Assembly (NCBI GenBank): GCA_910579225.1
Contig: CAJTTI010000013.1
Span: 40,508 to 104,507 of the forward strand
From: an uncultured Lachnospiraceae bacterium
GTDB lineage: Bacteria > Bacillota > Clostridia > Lachnospirales > Lachnospiraceae
Reading direction: 5' to 3'
DNA: 64,000 nt
The notes beneath the pieces were generated by a model, which saw only the letters and a list, made by a program, of their open reading frames with translations, searched no databases and was not told where the DNA came from. Position 1 is the stretch's first letter. Each line of letters opens with the position of its first letter. The translations under genes and the position numbers were made by a program. Below, in pieces: positions 44,603-53,945 of the stretch.

Positions 44603-45421
44603 TCACCCCTTTTCCGGGAGTTCAGGAAGAAAAAGCTCTTCCACCGGTATGCTCAGCCGGTTCGGCACAATTGGCCGGTCAATCCAGTGAGAATCCGATG
44701 CCTGGATGCACTGAAGAAACGAAGCCCTCACATATTTCAGCCGCTGTGTCACGATACCGCCCTCTTCTACCTTGAGATACAAGCCCTCCATGAGGCCGGA
44801 ACCTTCTGTCTCCCGGCACTGCCGGTCAGCATCCAGTCCCTCTTTCTCACAGTAAGTCCGCAGACGTTCCATATGTCCCGGCCTTATGTACAAAGACGGA
44901 CCGATCAGGGACAGCAGTTCTCCCTGATTAGCAAAGACACCTTCTCTCAGCACGGGAACAGATGCCACCGGAAGCCCTCTGATCAGACTGTGCCTGGAAG
45001 GCGTATCCAGAAAGCAGCCATTCTCCCGATCCAGAATGTCAAATTCCAAAAAATAATGGGGCAACGCGTCATAGTAGACACTGTGTTTTGCATACATCCA
45101 CTCCCCATACATAATATAGCGGCTGCCCAACACCTTATAAAAAGCCTCCCTATGTACATTGGCCCATTGTTTCAGCAGATGATAATGCCGTTCCCGATAA
45201 CCGCCGGTCAGGTAATGTCCCCGGCTCTGAAGCAGAAGCTCTCCACCCTGCCCAAAAGAAATAGCTGAATTGGCGCCATCACACTTTTCTTCCACCACCA
45301 GATGCTTTCCACGAAGATCCCCAAAAGGGATCTGACTTAAATCTTCATCCCCCGGCTGAAGCCTTGAACCGGATAAATGAGGCGTCCTGGGGTATTTTAT
45401 CAATTCCGTACAGTCACTCAT
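44603..45421 (-). CDS. RNA ligase (nucleotidyltransferase superfamily)
   Basis: ATP-dependent ligase expected to seal 5'-phosphate to 3'-OH RNA ends; 272 aa. The adenylated lysine is K46 in EEKCDGAN (motif I), motif III is YGEWMYAKHSVYY, motif IIIa FLEFDI, motif IV EGLYLKVEEGG and motif V RLKYVR. I start at 45421 (MSDCTELIKY), because AGGAGG lies ahead; the longer frame lacks a ribosome site. An extended -10 (TGG-TATAAT, 45467-45472 on the minus strand) lies upstream. It is paired with HD-Pnk. Confidence 0.88.
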   Translation of the reverse strand: MSDCTELIKYPRTPHLSGSRLQPGDEDLSQIPFGDLRGKHLVVEEKCDGANSAISFGQGGELLLQSRGHYLTGGYRERHYHLLKQWANVHREAFYKVLGSRYIMYGEWMYAKHSVYYDALPHYFLEFDILDRENGCFLDTPSRHSLIRGLPVASVPVLREGVFANQGELLSLIGPSLYIRPGHMERLRTYCEKEGLDADRQCRETEGSGLMEGLYLKVEEGGIVTQRLKYVRASFLQCIQASDSHWIDRPIVPNRLSIPVEELFLPELPEKG

Positions 45422-45466
45422 TCTGTACCTCCTTTCAGGGTGTTTGGTTTCAGAAAGCCTTTTTAC

Positions 45467-45472
45467 ATTATA
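45467..45472 (-). promoter_or_regulatory. Extended -10 promoter of the RNA repair operon
   Basis: TGG-TATAAT on the minus strand at 45467-45475, about 45 nt before the ligase ATG. No good -35 is visible. Confidence 0.45.
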
Positions 45473-45573
45473 CCAAAAAGCCCTTTGTTTTACCACAGGA
45501 ATGTCTTTTCATTTTTATTTGTGTTTGCTATAATAAGCTGCAGCAACAAATGCGACCATGGAGGGTAATCATC

Positions 45574-45834
45574 ATGTATGAATTGATTCAGGTTTCAGAA
45601 CAAAGCTATTATATAAAAAGTCCTGCGAAAATCGGGCTGGTTCGGCTTAATGATACAGACGTGTGCCTGATTGACAGCGGAAATGACAAGGACGCAGGCC
45701 GGAAGATCCGGCAGCTTCTGGATAAGAACGGCTGGAGGCTATCTGCCATCTACAACACCCACTCCAACGCTGACCACATCGGAGGATTGTATGTATCCCT
45801 TGAAGACAATTTGCTTCGCTGGCAGCGGGCCTGA
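45574..45834 (+). pseudogene. Truncated metallo-beta-lactamase-fold hydrolase
   Basis: 86 aa. It starts like an MBL-fold hydrolase and reaches the zinc motif (IYNTHSNADHIGG, about residues 60-72), then diverges into LYVSLEDNLLRWQRA and stops, where a functional enzyme would need about 200 more residues. The ATG at 45574 is preceded by GGAGGG. It is a 5' fragment left by a deletion, lying between the RNA repair operon and mrr. Confidence 0.75.
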
Positions 45835-45857
45835 GATATAAAATCCCTGTTCCGCTT

Positions 45858-45898
45858 TGAAAAAGGCGGGGTACCTGCCGCAGCAGGGTCCCCGCCTT
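45858..45898 (-). terminator. Terminator of mrr
   Basis: AAGGCGGGG (45863-45871) pairs with CCCCGCCTT (45890-45898), with an inner CCTGC/GCAGG extension; on the minus strand TTTTTCAAAG follows. It lies 29 nt past the mrr stop. Confidence 0.85.
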
Positions 45899-45926
45899 CT
45901 AAATGAATAATGCTTTCTTCAGATAC

Positions 45927-46838
45927 TCACTCATCTGCATAATCATTGAATGTGTCTGTGTCGATCACCTTGATCGCAAATGTCTTTTTCTCAGTAACTC
46001 CAAAATTATATTCAATCATATATTCTGTCAGCTTTTCTCCATCAATCAGTATGATATGTTGCTTTGCCGCATACTCAGATGCCTGCTTTGAAAATCTTGA
46101 AGTAGTGACAAACAGCCCTTTTCCGCCTTTCCCTGCAATTGCTCCCACAAACGCCTGCACCTCCGGCCTGCCTACGGTATGATCTTCATTCCACTTCTTC
46201 GCCTGAATATAAATGAGATCAAAGCCCAGCTTATCTTCCATGATGACCCCGTCAATGCCTTCATCGTTTGACTGTTTTGTTGTCTTTGCCGCATTTTCAA
46301 AAGTTCCATACCCCATTTTAGACATAAGCGCCAACACCATCTGCTCAAAAGCCTCAGGCGACAGTTTCATCACCTCATTCATCAGTTCATCCTGCAGGCT
46401 TTTATTTATCTTCCTGAATGCCTCTTCAAAAACATCATCCGGAGTCTCCTCATTTTCTTCTGTGTTTTTTCCTCTGTCCTCTCTATTTGCACTGAAAACC
46501 CCCTGGAACTCCCTGAACTTTTCATAGCGCATCAGATAGTCAACATCTATGACCTCAGGATTTTCCTGCAGGACTCTTTTCCCTTCTTCCGTGATCACAA
46601 ACGTAGCTCTGGCCGGACTTTCTATCAGTCCTGCCTTTTTCAAATACGTACGCGCCCACCCAAGGCGATTGATAAATACTGTCTGCCTCCCGCTGGGCAG
46701 CAGTTCTGCCAGCTCCTCTTCTGTCAACCCGAACTGCTGGCTTACATAAACTTTCAACTCTTTTAATTTATGTGCTTTTCCGTCTTTTAAATATTCCAAA
46801 AACGGCTTGTGCATCTCAAAGTATTTTGGTAATTCCAT
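45927..46838 (-). CDS. mrr: Mrr-type restriction endonuclease (type IV)
   Basis: Predicted endonuclease that cuts modified DNA, 303 aa, the length of E. coli Mrr. The N-terminal 100 residues are the winged-helix Mrr domain (LGWARTYLKKAGLIESPARA), followed by a Glu/Lys-rich linker. The C-terminal half carries the PD-(D/E)xK core: EQMVLALMSKMGYG, then NDEGIDGVI and DLIYIQAKKW with the lysine. The Shine-Dalgarno (GGGAG) is a little far. No methylase is adjacent, fitting a modification-dependent enzyme. It ends with a strong terminator. Confidence 0.9.
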   Translation of the reverse strand: MELPKYFEMHKPFLEYLKDGKAHKLKELKVYVSQQFGLTEEELAELLPSGRQTVFINRLGWARTYLKKAGLIESPARATFVITEEGKRVLQENPEVIDVDYLMRYEKFREFQGVFSANREDRGKNTEENEETPDDVFEEAFRKINKSLQDELMNEVMKLSPEAFEQMVLALMSKMGYGTFENAAKTTKQSNDEGIDGVIMEDKLGFDLIYIQAKKWNEDHTVGRPEVQAFVGAIAGKGGKGLFVTTSRFSKQASEYAAKQHIILIDGEKLTEYMIEYNFGVTEKKTFAIKVIDTDTFNDYADE

Positions 46839-46985
46839 CTTATCTGCCGCTCCCGTCTATCTCACTTTTATAATCCATATCATACCACGTGTTTTCTCAT
46901 TTTTCCATAAATATCCTCCTTTTCTTCTGTTTTAATTATGAAAATATTTCAATAATATTATAAAGACTGTGAATTTGTTTTATGG

Positions 46986-47005
46986 ATATTGTCATGATGC
47001 AATAT
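46986..47005. promoter_or_regulatory. Near-palindrome upstream of the symporter gene
   Basis: ATATTG-TCATGATG-CAATAT (46986-47005) forms 6-bp arms with a partly palindromic centre. It is 64 nt before the symporter ATG and could be an operator. The surrounding 46839-47068 gap is AT-rich. Confidence 0.3.
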
Positions 47006-47068
47006 TTTTATCAGAGCGCCAATTGTTGAAAATATTGATTTTGCGTTTATCTACAGGAGGATTTTCAA

Positions 47069-48280
47069 ATGAATGGAAAAACTTTCAGGCCGGGACTGGT
47101 TCCCCAACTAATCATGGCGATCATCATCGGCATCCTGACCGGACAGTTTCTGCCGGATCCTGTCTGCCGTCTGGTTGTGACGTTGTCCGGTATCTTCAGT
47201 ACCTTTTTAAAATTTATTATTCCTCTCATGATCCTAGCCTATGTGACCATGGGAATCGCGGATCTGTCCCGGGGAGCCGGAAAGCTTCTGCTGATCACCG
47301 TGTTGCTGGCTTATCTGTCAACTCTGATCGCAGGAAGCGGCTCCTACCTGGTATCCTCCTCATTGTTTCCTCATTTTATGGGCGCGGATGCTCTGGCGCA
47401 GATCACCGCCACAGCCGGCTCCTCGGTGGAATCTTACTTTACTCTAACCCTCCAGCCAGTCATGGATACCCTTTCCGCCGTGGTCCTGGCCTTTGTGCTT
47501 GGACTCTGTCTTTCTGCGATGAAAGGCAAAGAAATCGGGCATACTCTTTATGACGTATGTAAGGACTTTTCCGGCATCATTGATAAGGTCCTGCACATGG
47601 TGATTATCCCTCTGCTGCCTCTCTACATCTGCGGCACCTTCACGGATATGACCCGCTCCGGCAAAACCTTTGCCATCCTTGGCATCTTGTGGAAGGTGTT
47701 CCTGGCGGTCCTTCTCATGCACATGGTTTGTATCATAATCCAGTTCTGCATCGCCGGTATGTTCAGTCGGAAAAATCCTCTGGCTCTGATCCGAAACCAG
47801 ATTCCCGGCTATACCACTGCCCTGGGGACCCAATCCTCTGCTGCAACGATCCCTGTCAATCTTCAGTGCGCCGAGGCAGACGGTGTCTGTGAGCAGATCC
47901 GCAACTTTGTAGTGCCTCTTTGCGCCAACATCCATATGGCAGGCTCCATGATCACCATCTCGGCCTGCGCCACGGCTGTCTGTCTCATGAACCAGCTTCC
48001 CATCAGCCTGAAGACTGTGGTTCCCTTTATCATGACTCTGGGCGTGGCCATGGTGGCTTCCCCCGGTGCACCGGGCGGCTCCATCATGACCGCACTGCCC
48101 TTCCTGTACATGGTCTTCGGACCGGAAGCCGGCAATCCGGACGGACCCATATGTGCAATCATGACGGCTCTCTACATTACCCAGGATTCCTTCGGTACTG
48201 CCTGCAACGTATCCGGAGACAACGCCATTGGCATCATTGTGGACACTATTTACAGAAATTACATTATGAAACGCACATAA
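47069..48280 (+). CDS. Sodium:dicarboxylate/amino-acid symporter (DAACS family)
   Basis: Secondary transporter, 403 aa with eight or more membrane segments and two re-entrant loops. Family features: FLKFIIPLMILAYVTMGIAD, the Ser-rich hairpin TTALGTQSSAATIPVNL (about 252-268) and NIHMAGSMITISACATAV near 290-307, with the CNVSGDNAIGI block at the end. AGGAG precedes the ATG. It is 15 nt before sdaAB on the same strand, so serine or threonine is the likely cargo, an inference from the operon. Confidence 0.9.
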   Translation: MNGKTFRPGLVPQLIMAIIIGILTGQFLPDPVCRLVVTLSGIFSTFLKFIIPLMILAYVTMGIADLSRGAGKLLLITVLLAYLSTLIAGSGSYLVSSSLFPHFMGADALAQITATAGSSVESYFTLTLQPVMDTLSAVVLAFVLGLCLSAMKGKEIGHTLYDVCKDFSGIIDKVLHMVIIPLLPLYICGTFTDMTRSGKTFAILGILWKVFLAVLLMHMVCIIIQFCIAGMFSRKNPLALIRNQIPGYTTALGTQSSAATIPVNLQCAEADGVCEQIRNFVVPLCANIHMAGSMITISACATAVCLMNQLPISLKTVVPFIMTLGVAMVASPGAPGGSIMTALPFLYMVFGPEAGNPDGPICAIMTALYITQDSFGTACNVSGDNAIGIIVDTIYRNYIMKRT

Positions 48281-48295
48281 AACAGGAGTATTGCC

Positions 48296-48964
48296 ATGTC
48301 ATTTATCAGTGTATTTGATGTACTGGGCCCCCATATGGTCGGACCTTCCAGCTCCCACACTGCCGGGGCCTGTGCCATCGCGCTTCTGGCTCAGAAGATG
48401 AAAAACGGAGCTTTGAAAGAAGTAGAATTTACCCTCTACGGATCTTTTGCCAAAACCTGTCGGGGGCACGGCACTGACCGGGCGCTTTTGGGAGGAATCA
48501 TGGGATTTGCCACCGATGATATCCGGATTCGGGACTCCTTTGAGATCGCAAAGGAGCGGAGGATCGCTTATCGTTTTATTTTGGATGAAAAAGAGACGGA
48601 AGTCCATCCCAACACGGTGGAAATCCGGATGATAAGTGAAAACGGCACCCAGATGACAGTTCGGGGCGAATCTCTTGGAGGCGGAAAGGTGCGAATCGTC
48701 CGGATTAACCAGGTCCAGGTGGATTTTACCGGGGAATACAATGCGGTCATCATCATCCAGAAGGACCGGCCCGGCGTAGCCGCCCATATTACCCGGACTC
48801 TGAGCGATCAGGGCGTCAATATCGCCTTTATGCGTCTGTTTCGGGAGGCAAAGGGAGAGACAGCTTATACGATTGTGGAATCTGACGACCGGCTGCCGGA
48901 GGATATAGCAGAGACACTTCTGGAAAATCCCAATGTGCGGGATGTGATGCTGGTGCAGCAGTAA
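48296..48964 (+). CDS. sdaAB: L-serine ammonia-lyase, iron-sulfur type, beta subunit
   Basis: Small subunit of the oxygen-sensitive enzyme that deaminates serine to pyruvate; 222 aa. Seen: GPHMVGPSSSHTAGACAIAL at the N-terminus, YGSFAKTCRGHGTDRAL, HPNTVEI, and an ACT domain in the last 75 residues (YNAVIIIQKDRPGVAAHITR). GGAG lies ahead. It is transcribed with the symporter and the alpha subunit. Confidence 0.95.
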   Translation: MSFISVFDVLGPHMVGPSSSHTAGACAIALLAQKMKNGALKEVEFTLYGSFAKTCRGHGTDRALLGGIMGFATDDIRIRDSFEIAKERRIAYRFILDEKETEVHPNTVEIRMISENGTQMTVRGESLGGGKVRIVRINQVQVDFTGEYNAVIIIQKDRPGVAAHITRTLSDQGVNIAFMRLFREAKGETAYTIVESDDRLPEDIAETLLENPNVRDVMLVQQ

Positions 48965-49075
48965 AAAGAGGGCCTGCGAAGAATAAGGGCTTGCGAAAAG
49001 AGGGCGCTGCATCAGGCGGACAAAGAAAAAATATACCAGGTTTTATTTATCTTTTGGAAATAAGAGGACGAAAAT

Positions 49076-49939
49076 ATGACGGATTTTAAAAGTGCACAAG
49101 AATTGCTGACACTTTGTGAGCAGAGGCAGACGAAAATTTCAGAAGTGATGAAGCTAAGGGAGTGTGAACTGGGAGAAATTCCGATGGAGCAGGTTATCTT
49201 TCGGATGCAGCAGGCGCTGGAGATTATGAGGAAATCAGCGATAACTCCGGCGAAGATGCCGACAAGATCCATGGGAGGACTCATCGGCGGAGAGGCAAAA
49301 CGACTTTCGGTTCATCGGAATAAAGGAAAGAATATATGCGGGGAGGTGCTGGGGTGGGGCATCACTTATGCCATGGCGGTGTTGGAGGTGAGTGCTTCCA
49401 TGGGAGTAATCGTGGCGGCTCCTACAGCCGGTTCAGCCGGGATCGTTCCGGGACTTTTGCTGGCACTACAAAAGGAATATCACATCTGCGATGAGCGGGT
49501 GGTAAATGCTCTGTTCCATGCCGGAGCCATTGGTTACCTGGCCATGCGCAACGCGACTGTGGCAGGTGCGGTAGGCGGTTGTCAGGCGGAGGTCGGCGTG
49601 GCATCCGCCATGGCCGCCGCCGCTGCCGTGGAGCTCATGGGCGGAGAACCCGCCCAGAGCCTGGATGCCGCCTCCACAGTGCTGATGAACATGCTTGGGC
49701 TGGTATGCGACCCGGTGGGCGGCCTGGTGGAATATCCCTGCCAGAACCGGAACGCTGCCGGTGTGGCAGTCGCCCTGGTCGCTGCCGAACTGGCCCTCTC
49801 CGGTATCCGGCAACTGATTCCTTTTGATGAGATGCTGGATACGATGTACCAGGTGGGAAAACGAATCCCCTACGAGTTACGGGAAACTGCTCTTGGCGGA
49901 TGCGCCGCCTCTCCGTCAGGCTGCCGCTTCTGCCATTAA
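49076..49939 (+). CDS. sdaAA: L-serine ammonia-lyase, iron-sulfur type, alpha subunit
   Basis: Large subunit carrying the [4Fe-4S] cluster that binds the serine hydroxyl; 287 aa. Seen: APTAGSAGIVPGLLLAL, GAVGGCQAEVGVASAMAAAA, VCDPVGGLVEYPCQNRNA with two cluster cysteines, and the C-terminal GGCAASPSGCRFCH. AGAGGA stands before the ATG. It completes the serine unit with the symporter and beta subunit, 111 nt after the latter. The enzyme is expected to feed pyruvate in this anaerobe. Confidence 0.95.
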   Translation: MTDFKSAQELLTLCEQRQTKISEVMKLRECELGEIPMEQVIFRMQQALEIMRKSAITPAKMPTRSMGGLIGGEAKRLSVHRNKGKNICGEVLGWGITYAMAVLEVSASMGVIVAAPTAGSAGIVPGLLLALQKEYHICDERVVNALFHAGAIGYLAMRNATVAGAVGGCQAEVGVASAMAAAAAVELMGGEPAQSLDAASTVLMNMLGLVCDPVGGLVEYPCQNRNAAGVAVALVAAELALSGIRQLIPFDEMLDTMYQVGKRIPYELRETALGGCAASPSGCRFCH

Positions 49940-49988
49940 TGCCGGACCAGGACAGAATTCTGTACCAGATTTCGTCGCCCTGAATCAC

Positions 49989-51974
49989 TCAGACTCCGCC
50001 ATGCAGAACAATCTTATAGTATGCTTTGGATGTAATCCCATAACAGATCATGTATACAATTGCAAATCCGAAAGCCACACCGACACTGCATCGTATGAGA
50101 AGGGCAGTGTCAAACATCCGAAGTATCCCCATAAGCTGATTGACCATACACATTCCCACGACGCAATGAAGGAGGGCCATCAGCAGGGGAAGGGCAAACA
50201 CTGAAAGCATCTGTCTGTGAACCGTATTTCGGATATCCTTTTCCCCCATACCGACTTTCTGCATGATGTCAAAGCTTCCCTGATCCTCATAACCTTCCGA
50301 AAGCTGCTTGTAATACATGATCAGCAAAAGACACATAAAGAAAATCATGCCAAACAGGATCCCGATGAACAAAAGTCCTCCATTCATGGCATAGATCACT
50401 CTTCCGCCTTCCAGTCCGTCGTCTATTGCCAGAAAATATCCGTTCTGGCCCTCCTGCCAGACTTTCAGTTTTTCCATAAAACCTTCCTTTGCTTCCTCCG
50501 GTCCCTGAAGCACAATACCTGTACGGGCTTTTTCATCTGGTATTTCCTGCCCGGCGCGCATCTCCCATGTCTGCTTCAGACTCTGAATCGTCTTCTCATC
50601 CTTAACCGTGAGCACATAGGATTCCCCAAAGTACGCCCTTCCTGCACAGGGCCAGGGAAACAATGGCCCCGACACTTCATTGATTTCCAGCTCCACGCCC
50701 ATACAGTCCATACGATCATACCCATAAGTTCCGCCGGTGGAATACAAAAGCGCCTGCCCGTCTCCCAGGCTTTCTTTTTGTCCTGTTAGCCGGTTGTAAT
50801 CTTCCAGCGCAATCAAATAAAGCTGACAGTTGTCTTTTTCTAATCCCTCTTCCCCAAGACGTTTTCCCTCTCTGCTGCAATCCAGAAACAGATTCCTCCA
50901 GGAGTCCAGCCTGCCAATGGAAAGTCCCTGTTCTTTTGCCAGGTCAGCAAGTATTGTTTCCGCTACATCCCGGGGCATTGCATTTTCCTCATAAGTAAGC
51001 ATCGCATCATAGGCATAATCAAAATGCCGGATCCCTTCCAGACCTGCGTAAAGCGCAACGGTACAGGTTAGTGTAATCACTACCATAGTGGAAAAAATAC
51101 AGATATTGGCAAGCCCCGCCGCACTTTTTTTCATCCGGTAGTACATACCAGATATGGTGATAAAGTTCTCCGGACGATAATAAAGCTTTTTTCTCTTTTG
51201 CAAAAACTTCAACACTACCACCCCGGCAAAAGTAAAGAGAAGATAGGTTCCCACAACTGCCAGAAACACAGACAGGAAAAAGCTGGTAAATATGGTGGAA
51301 TCCAACTTCGTTTCCAAAACGACCTTATAGGCCCAAAGCGTAATCAGAATCCCAAGCAGAGTTCCCGGCAGGGCCAGACGCGGTTCCTTCTCTCCTCTCT
51401 TGCTTCCGGACAACAATTCCACCGGACGGGTTCGAAAAATCGCTGTGGCGCCGTGCAGAAAGGTCCACAGACTCACGGCGGCAAAAAATAAAAGCGTCTC
51501 TGCAAAAGCCTTCCAGGTAAAGACAAATTCTGCTTCCACCGGAAGAGAGCTCAGGCGCAAGAGCATCAGAAAAAACAGCTTTGCCAGCACACTCCCCAGC
51601 AGAATTCCGCCTGCCACTGCCAGTACATAGACAAACAACGTCTCCAGAAAAAGCATCAGGACCAGATGCTTTCTTTCCATGCCAAGGAGCGTATACAACC
51701 CCATCTCCTTTTTACGCCTTTTAACCAAAAAACTTTGGGCATAGTCGATAAAGGGCACCAGAATCAGGATCAAGAGAACCTTTCCCAGCATTAGCATTAT
51801 CCAGGCGTAAGCACTGTGAGGCAGTGTGGAGATCAGATCGTTTTCCAGGATAGAAGAAAATATAAAATAAGTGAATATGGAAAACATACATGAAATAATA
51901 TATGGATAATATATTTTTCCATTCTGGGTCACTCCTTTTATGGCAAGTCCGGGTAAGAGTTTATATCTTTTCAT
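49989..51974 (-). CDS. BceB-like ABC transporter permease (FtsX domains)
   Basis: Membrane part of a peptide-antibiotic sensing and resistance transporter, 661 aa. Ten helices: one N-terminal, a FtsX set at about residues 55-240, a large extracellular domain of about 200 residues at 305-520, and the last FtsX set to 655. The large loop is the hallmark of BceB proteins. It overlaps the ATPase by four bases (ATGA, 51971-51974). Resistance to bacitracin-like or cationic peptides is the known family role; which peptide is open. Confidence 0.92.
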   Translation of the reverse strand: MKRYKLLPGLAIKGVTQNGKIYYPYIISCMFSIFTYFIFSSILENDLISTLPHSAYAWIMLMLGKVLLILILVPFIDYAQSFLVKRRKKEMGLYTLLGMERKHLVLMLFLETLFVYVLAVAGGILLGSVLAKLFFLMLLRLSSLPVEAEFVFTWKAFAETLLFFAAVSLWTFLHGATAIFRTRPVELLSGSKRGEKEPRLALPGTLLGILITLWAYKVVLETKLDSTIFTSFFLSVFLAVVGTYLLFTFAGVVVLKFLQKRKKLYYRPENFITISGMYYRMKKSAAGLANICIFSTMVVITLTCTVALYAGLEGIRHFDYAYDAMLTYEENAMPRDVAETILADLAKEQGLSIGRLDSWRNLFLDCSREGKRLGEEGLEKDNCQLYLIALEDYNRLTGQKESLGDGQALLYSTGGTYGYDRMDCMGVELEINEVSGPLFPWPCAGRAYFGESYVLTVKDEKTIQSLKQTWEMRAGQEIPDEKARTGIVLQGPEEAKEGFMEKLKVWQEGQNGYFLAIDDGLEGGRVIYAMNGGLLFIGILFGMIFFMCLLLIMYYKQLSEGYEDQGSFDIMQKVGMGEKDIRNTVHRQMLSVFALPLLMALLHCVVGMCMVNQLMGILRMFDTALLIRCSVGVAFGFAIVYMICYGITSKAYYKIVLHGGV

Positions 51975-52750
51975 ATCTGCACCTCCCCTGCCCCGACAGA
52001 CCCGGACTGCAGAACAGTCAGGGTGTCTGATATCATCCGGTACATGGCCTCCTGGCTTCGGTCTCCTTTATAAATCTGGTGAAACACACTCCCATCTTTG
52101 ATAAAAAGGACTCTCCTCGCATGACTGGCCGCCTGAATGCTGTGGGTCACCATGAGAATCGTCTGACCTTCCCGGTTCACTTCCTCCAGAAGCCGCAGAA
52201 GCTTTCCTGAAGCCCGTGAGTCAAGAGCTCCTGTAGGCTCGTCCGCCAGGACCAGATCCGGGGTCGTGATCAGCGCCCGGCAAGCTGCCGCCCGCTGCTT
52301 CTGTCCGCCGGATACTTCATATGGATATTTGTCCAGAAGATGGCTGATCTCCAGCTTTTTTGCCAGGGGCATAAGCCTTTTTTCCATGTCCCTGTGATCT
52401 GCCCCTGCCAGCACCAGCGGAAGATAGATATTGTCTCTCAGATTCAGGGTATCCAGCAGGTTAAAATCCTGGAAAATAAAACCCAGATGGTCTCTCCTGA
52501 ATGCGCACAGATCCTTTTGCCGGATGCGGGACATGTCCTCTCCTCTTAAAAGCACCTGCCCGCTGGTCGCCCTATCCAGAGAGGCCAGAATATTCAAAAG
52601 AGTCGTCTTTCCCGAACCAGACTCTCCCATGACCGCCACATACTCGCCTTCCTCCACAGAAAAGTTCACATCACTCAATGCCTTTACCTTCACAGAACCA
52701 AAACGGGCTGTATACACCTTTTTCACATTTTTTATTTCCAACAGTGCCAT
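51971..52750 (-). CDS. BceA-like ABC transporter ATP-binding protein
   Basis: ATPase, 259 aa, MacB/LolD subfamily. Walker A MGESGSGKTTLLN, Q-loop FIFQDFNLLDTL, signature EVSGGQKQRAAACRAL, Walker B LVLADEPTGALD, switch histidine VTHSIQAASHAR. GGAGCAG lies before the ATG. A TG-TATAAT promoter on the minus strand (near 52800) is separate from the kinase, so it is an inducible unit with its permease. Confidence 0.95.
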   Translation of the reverse strand: MALLEIKNVKKVYTARFGSVKVKALSDVNFSVEEGEYVAVMGESGSGKTTLLNILASLDRATSGQVLLRGEDMSRIRQKDLCAFRRDHLGFIFQDFNLLDTLNLRDNIYLPLVLAGADHRDMEKRLMPLAKKLEISHLLDKYPYEVSGGQKQRAAACRALITTPDLVLADEPTGALDSRASGKLLRLLEEVNREGQTILMVTHSIQAASHARRVLFIKDGSVFHQIYKGDRSQEAMYRMISDTLTVLQSGSVGAGEVQI

Positions 52751-52855
52751 ATATCTCTGCTCCTTTCCTTCAACATTCCTGTTTTGACTTCTGCTCCATT
52801 ATACAAAAAAAGGAAATGCACTGCCATGCATACAGCTTACATTTCCTTATGGTTA

Positions 52856-52873
52856 CCTTACGTTTTTGTAAGG
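52856..52873. promoter_or_regulatory. Inverted repeat upstream of the BceAB-type unit
   Basis: CCTTAC-GTTTTT-GTAAGG is a perfect 6-bp inverted repeat, about 50 nt upstream of the BceA -10. It is the right kind of site for the neighbouring OmpR-family regulator. Confidence 0.4.
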
Positions 52874-52889
52874 ATACAATCTTTATGTG

Positions 52890-53945
52890 TCATTCGTCAG
52901 TCCCGTTATCCTGCCAAAACCCCACAAGTACCCGGGTTCCCTTCCCTGCCTCTGACTGTACTTCTATGGTATGCCCCAGTCGTTCCAGAATCCGGCGGCA
53001 CAGATACAGTCCGATTCCCGTAGATTTCGTATAGAAGCGTCCATTGTATCCAGTGAACCCCCTCTCAAAAATCCGCGGCAAATCGCTTTCGCTGATCCCC
53101 ATACCGGTATCTTCTATGACCAGATACAATGCTGCTCCTTTGACCCGACGTTTTTCTTTATCTGCCCCATAGATACTAATCTGCCCATGAGAAGTATATT
53201 TCAGGGCGTTGGATAAAATCTGTCCGATAACGAAGGAGAGCCATTTTTCATCCGTCACCGCATGACATATAAGATGATCCATGGAAAAAGAAAGCCCGCT
53301 TCTGATAAACAGTTCTGAATATTGTTTTACAACCTGTCTGGTGATTCTGCAGATATCACAGGATTTCAGAAGAAGGTCCCCGGACAGACTGTCCAGTCTG
53401 GCATAATGCAATGCCATCTCCACATACTGTTCAATCCTAAAAAGCTCTTCCAGTTCCTGTCCGGTTCGGAGCCCCTTTTCCTCCTGCAAAAGCAGACGCA
53501 TAGCGGCAATGGGTGTTTTGATCTGGTGCGTCCACATGGTATAATAATCAGCCATGTCTTTTTTCTTTTCGTCATATTCCGACAGGAAGGAGCGCCTCTC
53601 CTCCTCCATATCATGAATCATTTCATGATAATACTGTTCCGCCATTGTCTCTGCATCCGGCAGGTATTCTTCCCGCTCCCCTTCTCTCTTCATGGCGTTT
53701 CCGAGATCAGACAGATGGCAGACATGCCGGATAAAGCCCCACACTCCCGCCGCCGCGCCAAGAACCAGCACCAGAAACAGTGCGTAGGACATATGCCTCA
53801 TAGAATCACCATAACCGTACAGACCGGCCACCAGATAAAACAGCATAGCAGCCACTGCATAAACTGCTGTGACTGCCATGTGTTCCTTTATATATGCCCC
53901 TGCCATCTTTTTTATTGTTTCATTTTTTCCCATAATCTGATTCAT
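52890..53945 (-). CDS. Sensor histidine kinase, BceS-like intramembrane type
   Basis: 351 aa. Two close membrane helices (about residues 19-66) with almost no extracellular loop, the intramembrane-sensing architecture that relies on BceB for input. HisKA-like segment with the phosphoacceptor in MWTHQIKTPIAAMRL, then HATPase boxes NALKYTS and IEDTGMGISESDLPRIFERG. I take the ATG at 53945 because GGGAGG is four bases ahead; a further ATG at 53933 is possible. It overlaps the regulator gene by 26 nt. Confidence 0.93.
   Translation of the reverse strand: MNQIMGKNETIKKMAGAYIKEHMAVTAVYAVAAMLFYLVAGLYGYGDSMRHMSYALFLVLVLGAAAGVWGFIRHVCHLSDLGNAMKREGEREEYLPDAETMAEQYYHEMIHDMEEERRSFLSEYDEKKKDMADYYTMWTHQIKTPIAAMRLLLQEEKGLRTGQELEELFRIEQYVEMALHYARLDSLSGDLLLKSCDICRITRQVVKQYSELFIRSGLSFSMDHLICHAVTDEKWLSFVIGQILSNALKYTSHGQISIYGADKEKRRVKGAALYLVIEDTGMGISESDLPRIFERGFTGYNGRFYTKSTGIGLYLCRRILERLGHTIEVQSEAGKGTRVLVGFWQDNGTDE

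Noticed and set aside
48968..49000. A short direct repeat AGGGC-TGCGAA between sdaAB and sdaAA
   Set aside because: Only about 12 bases, imperfect, no recognisable function.
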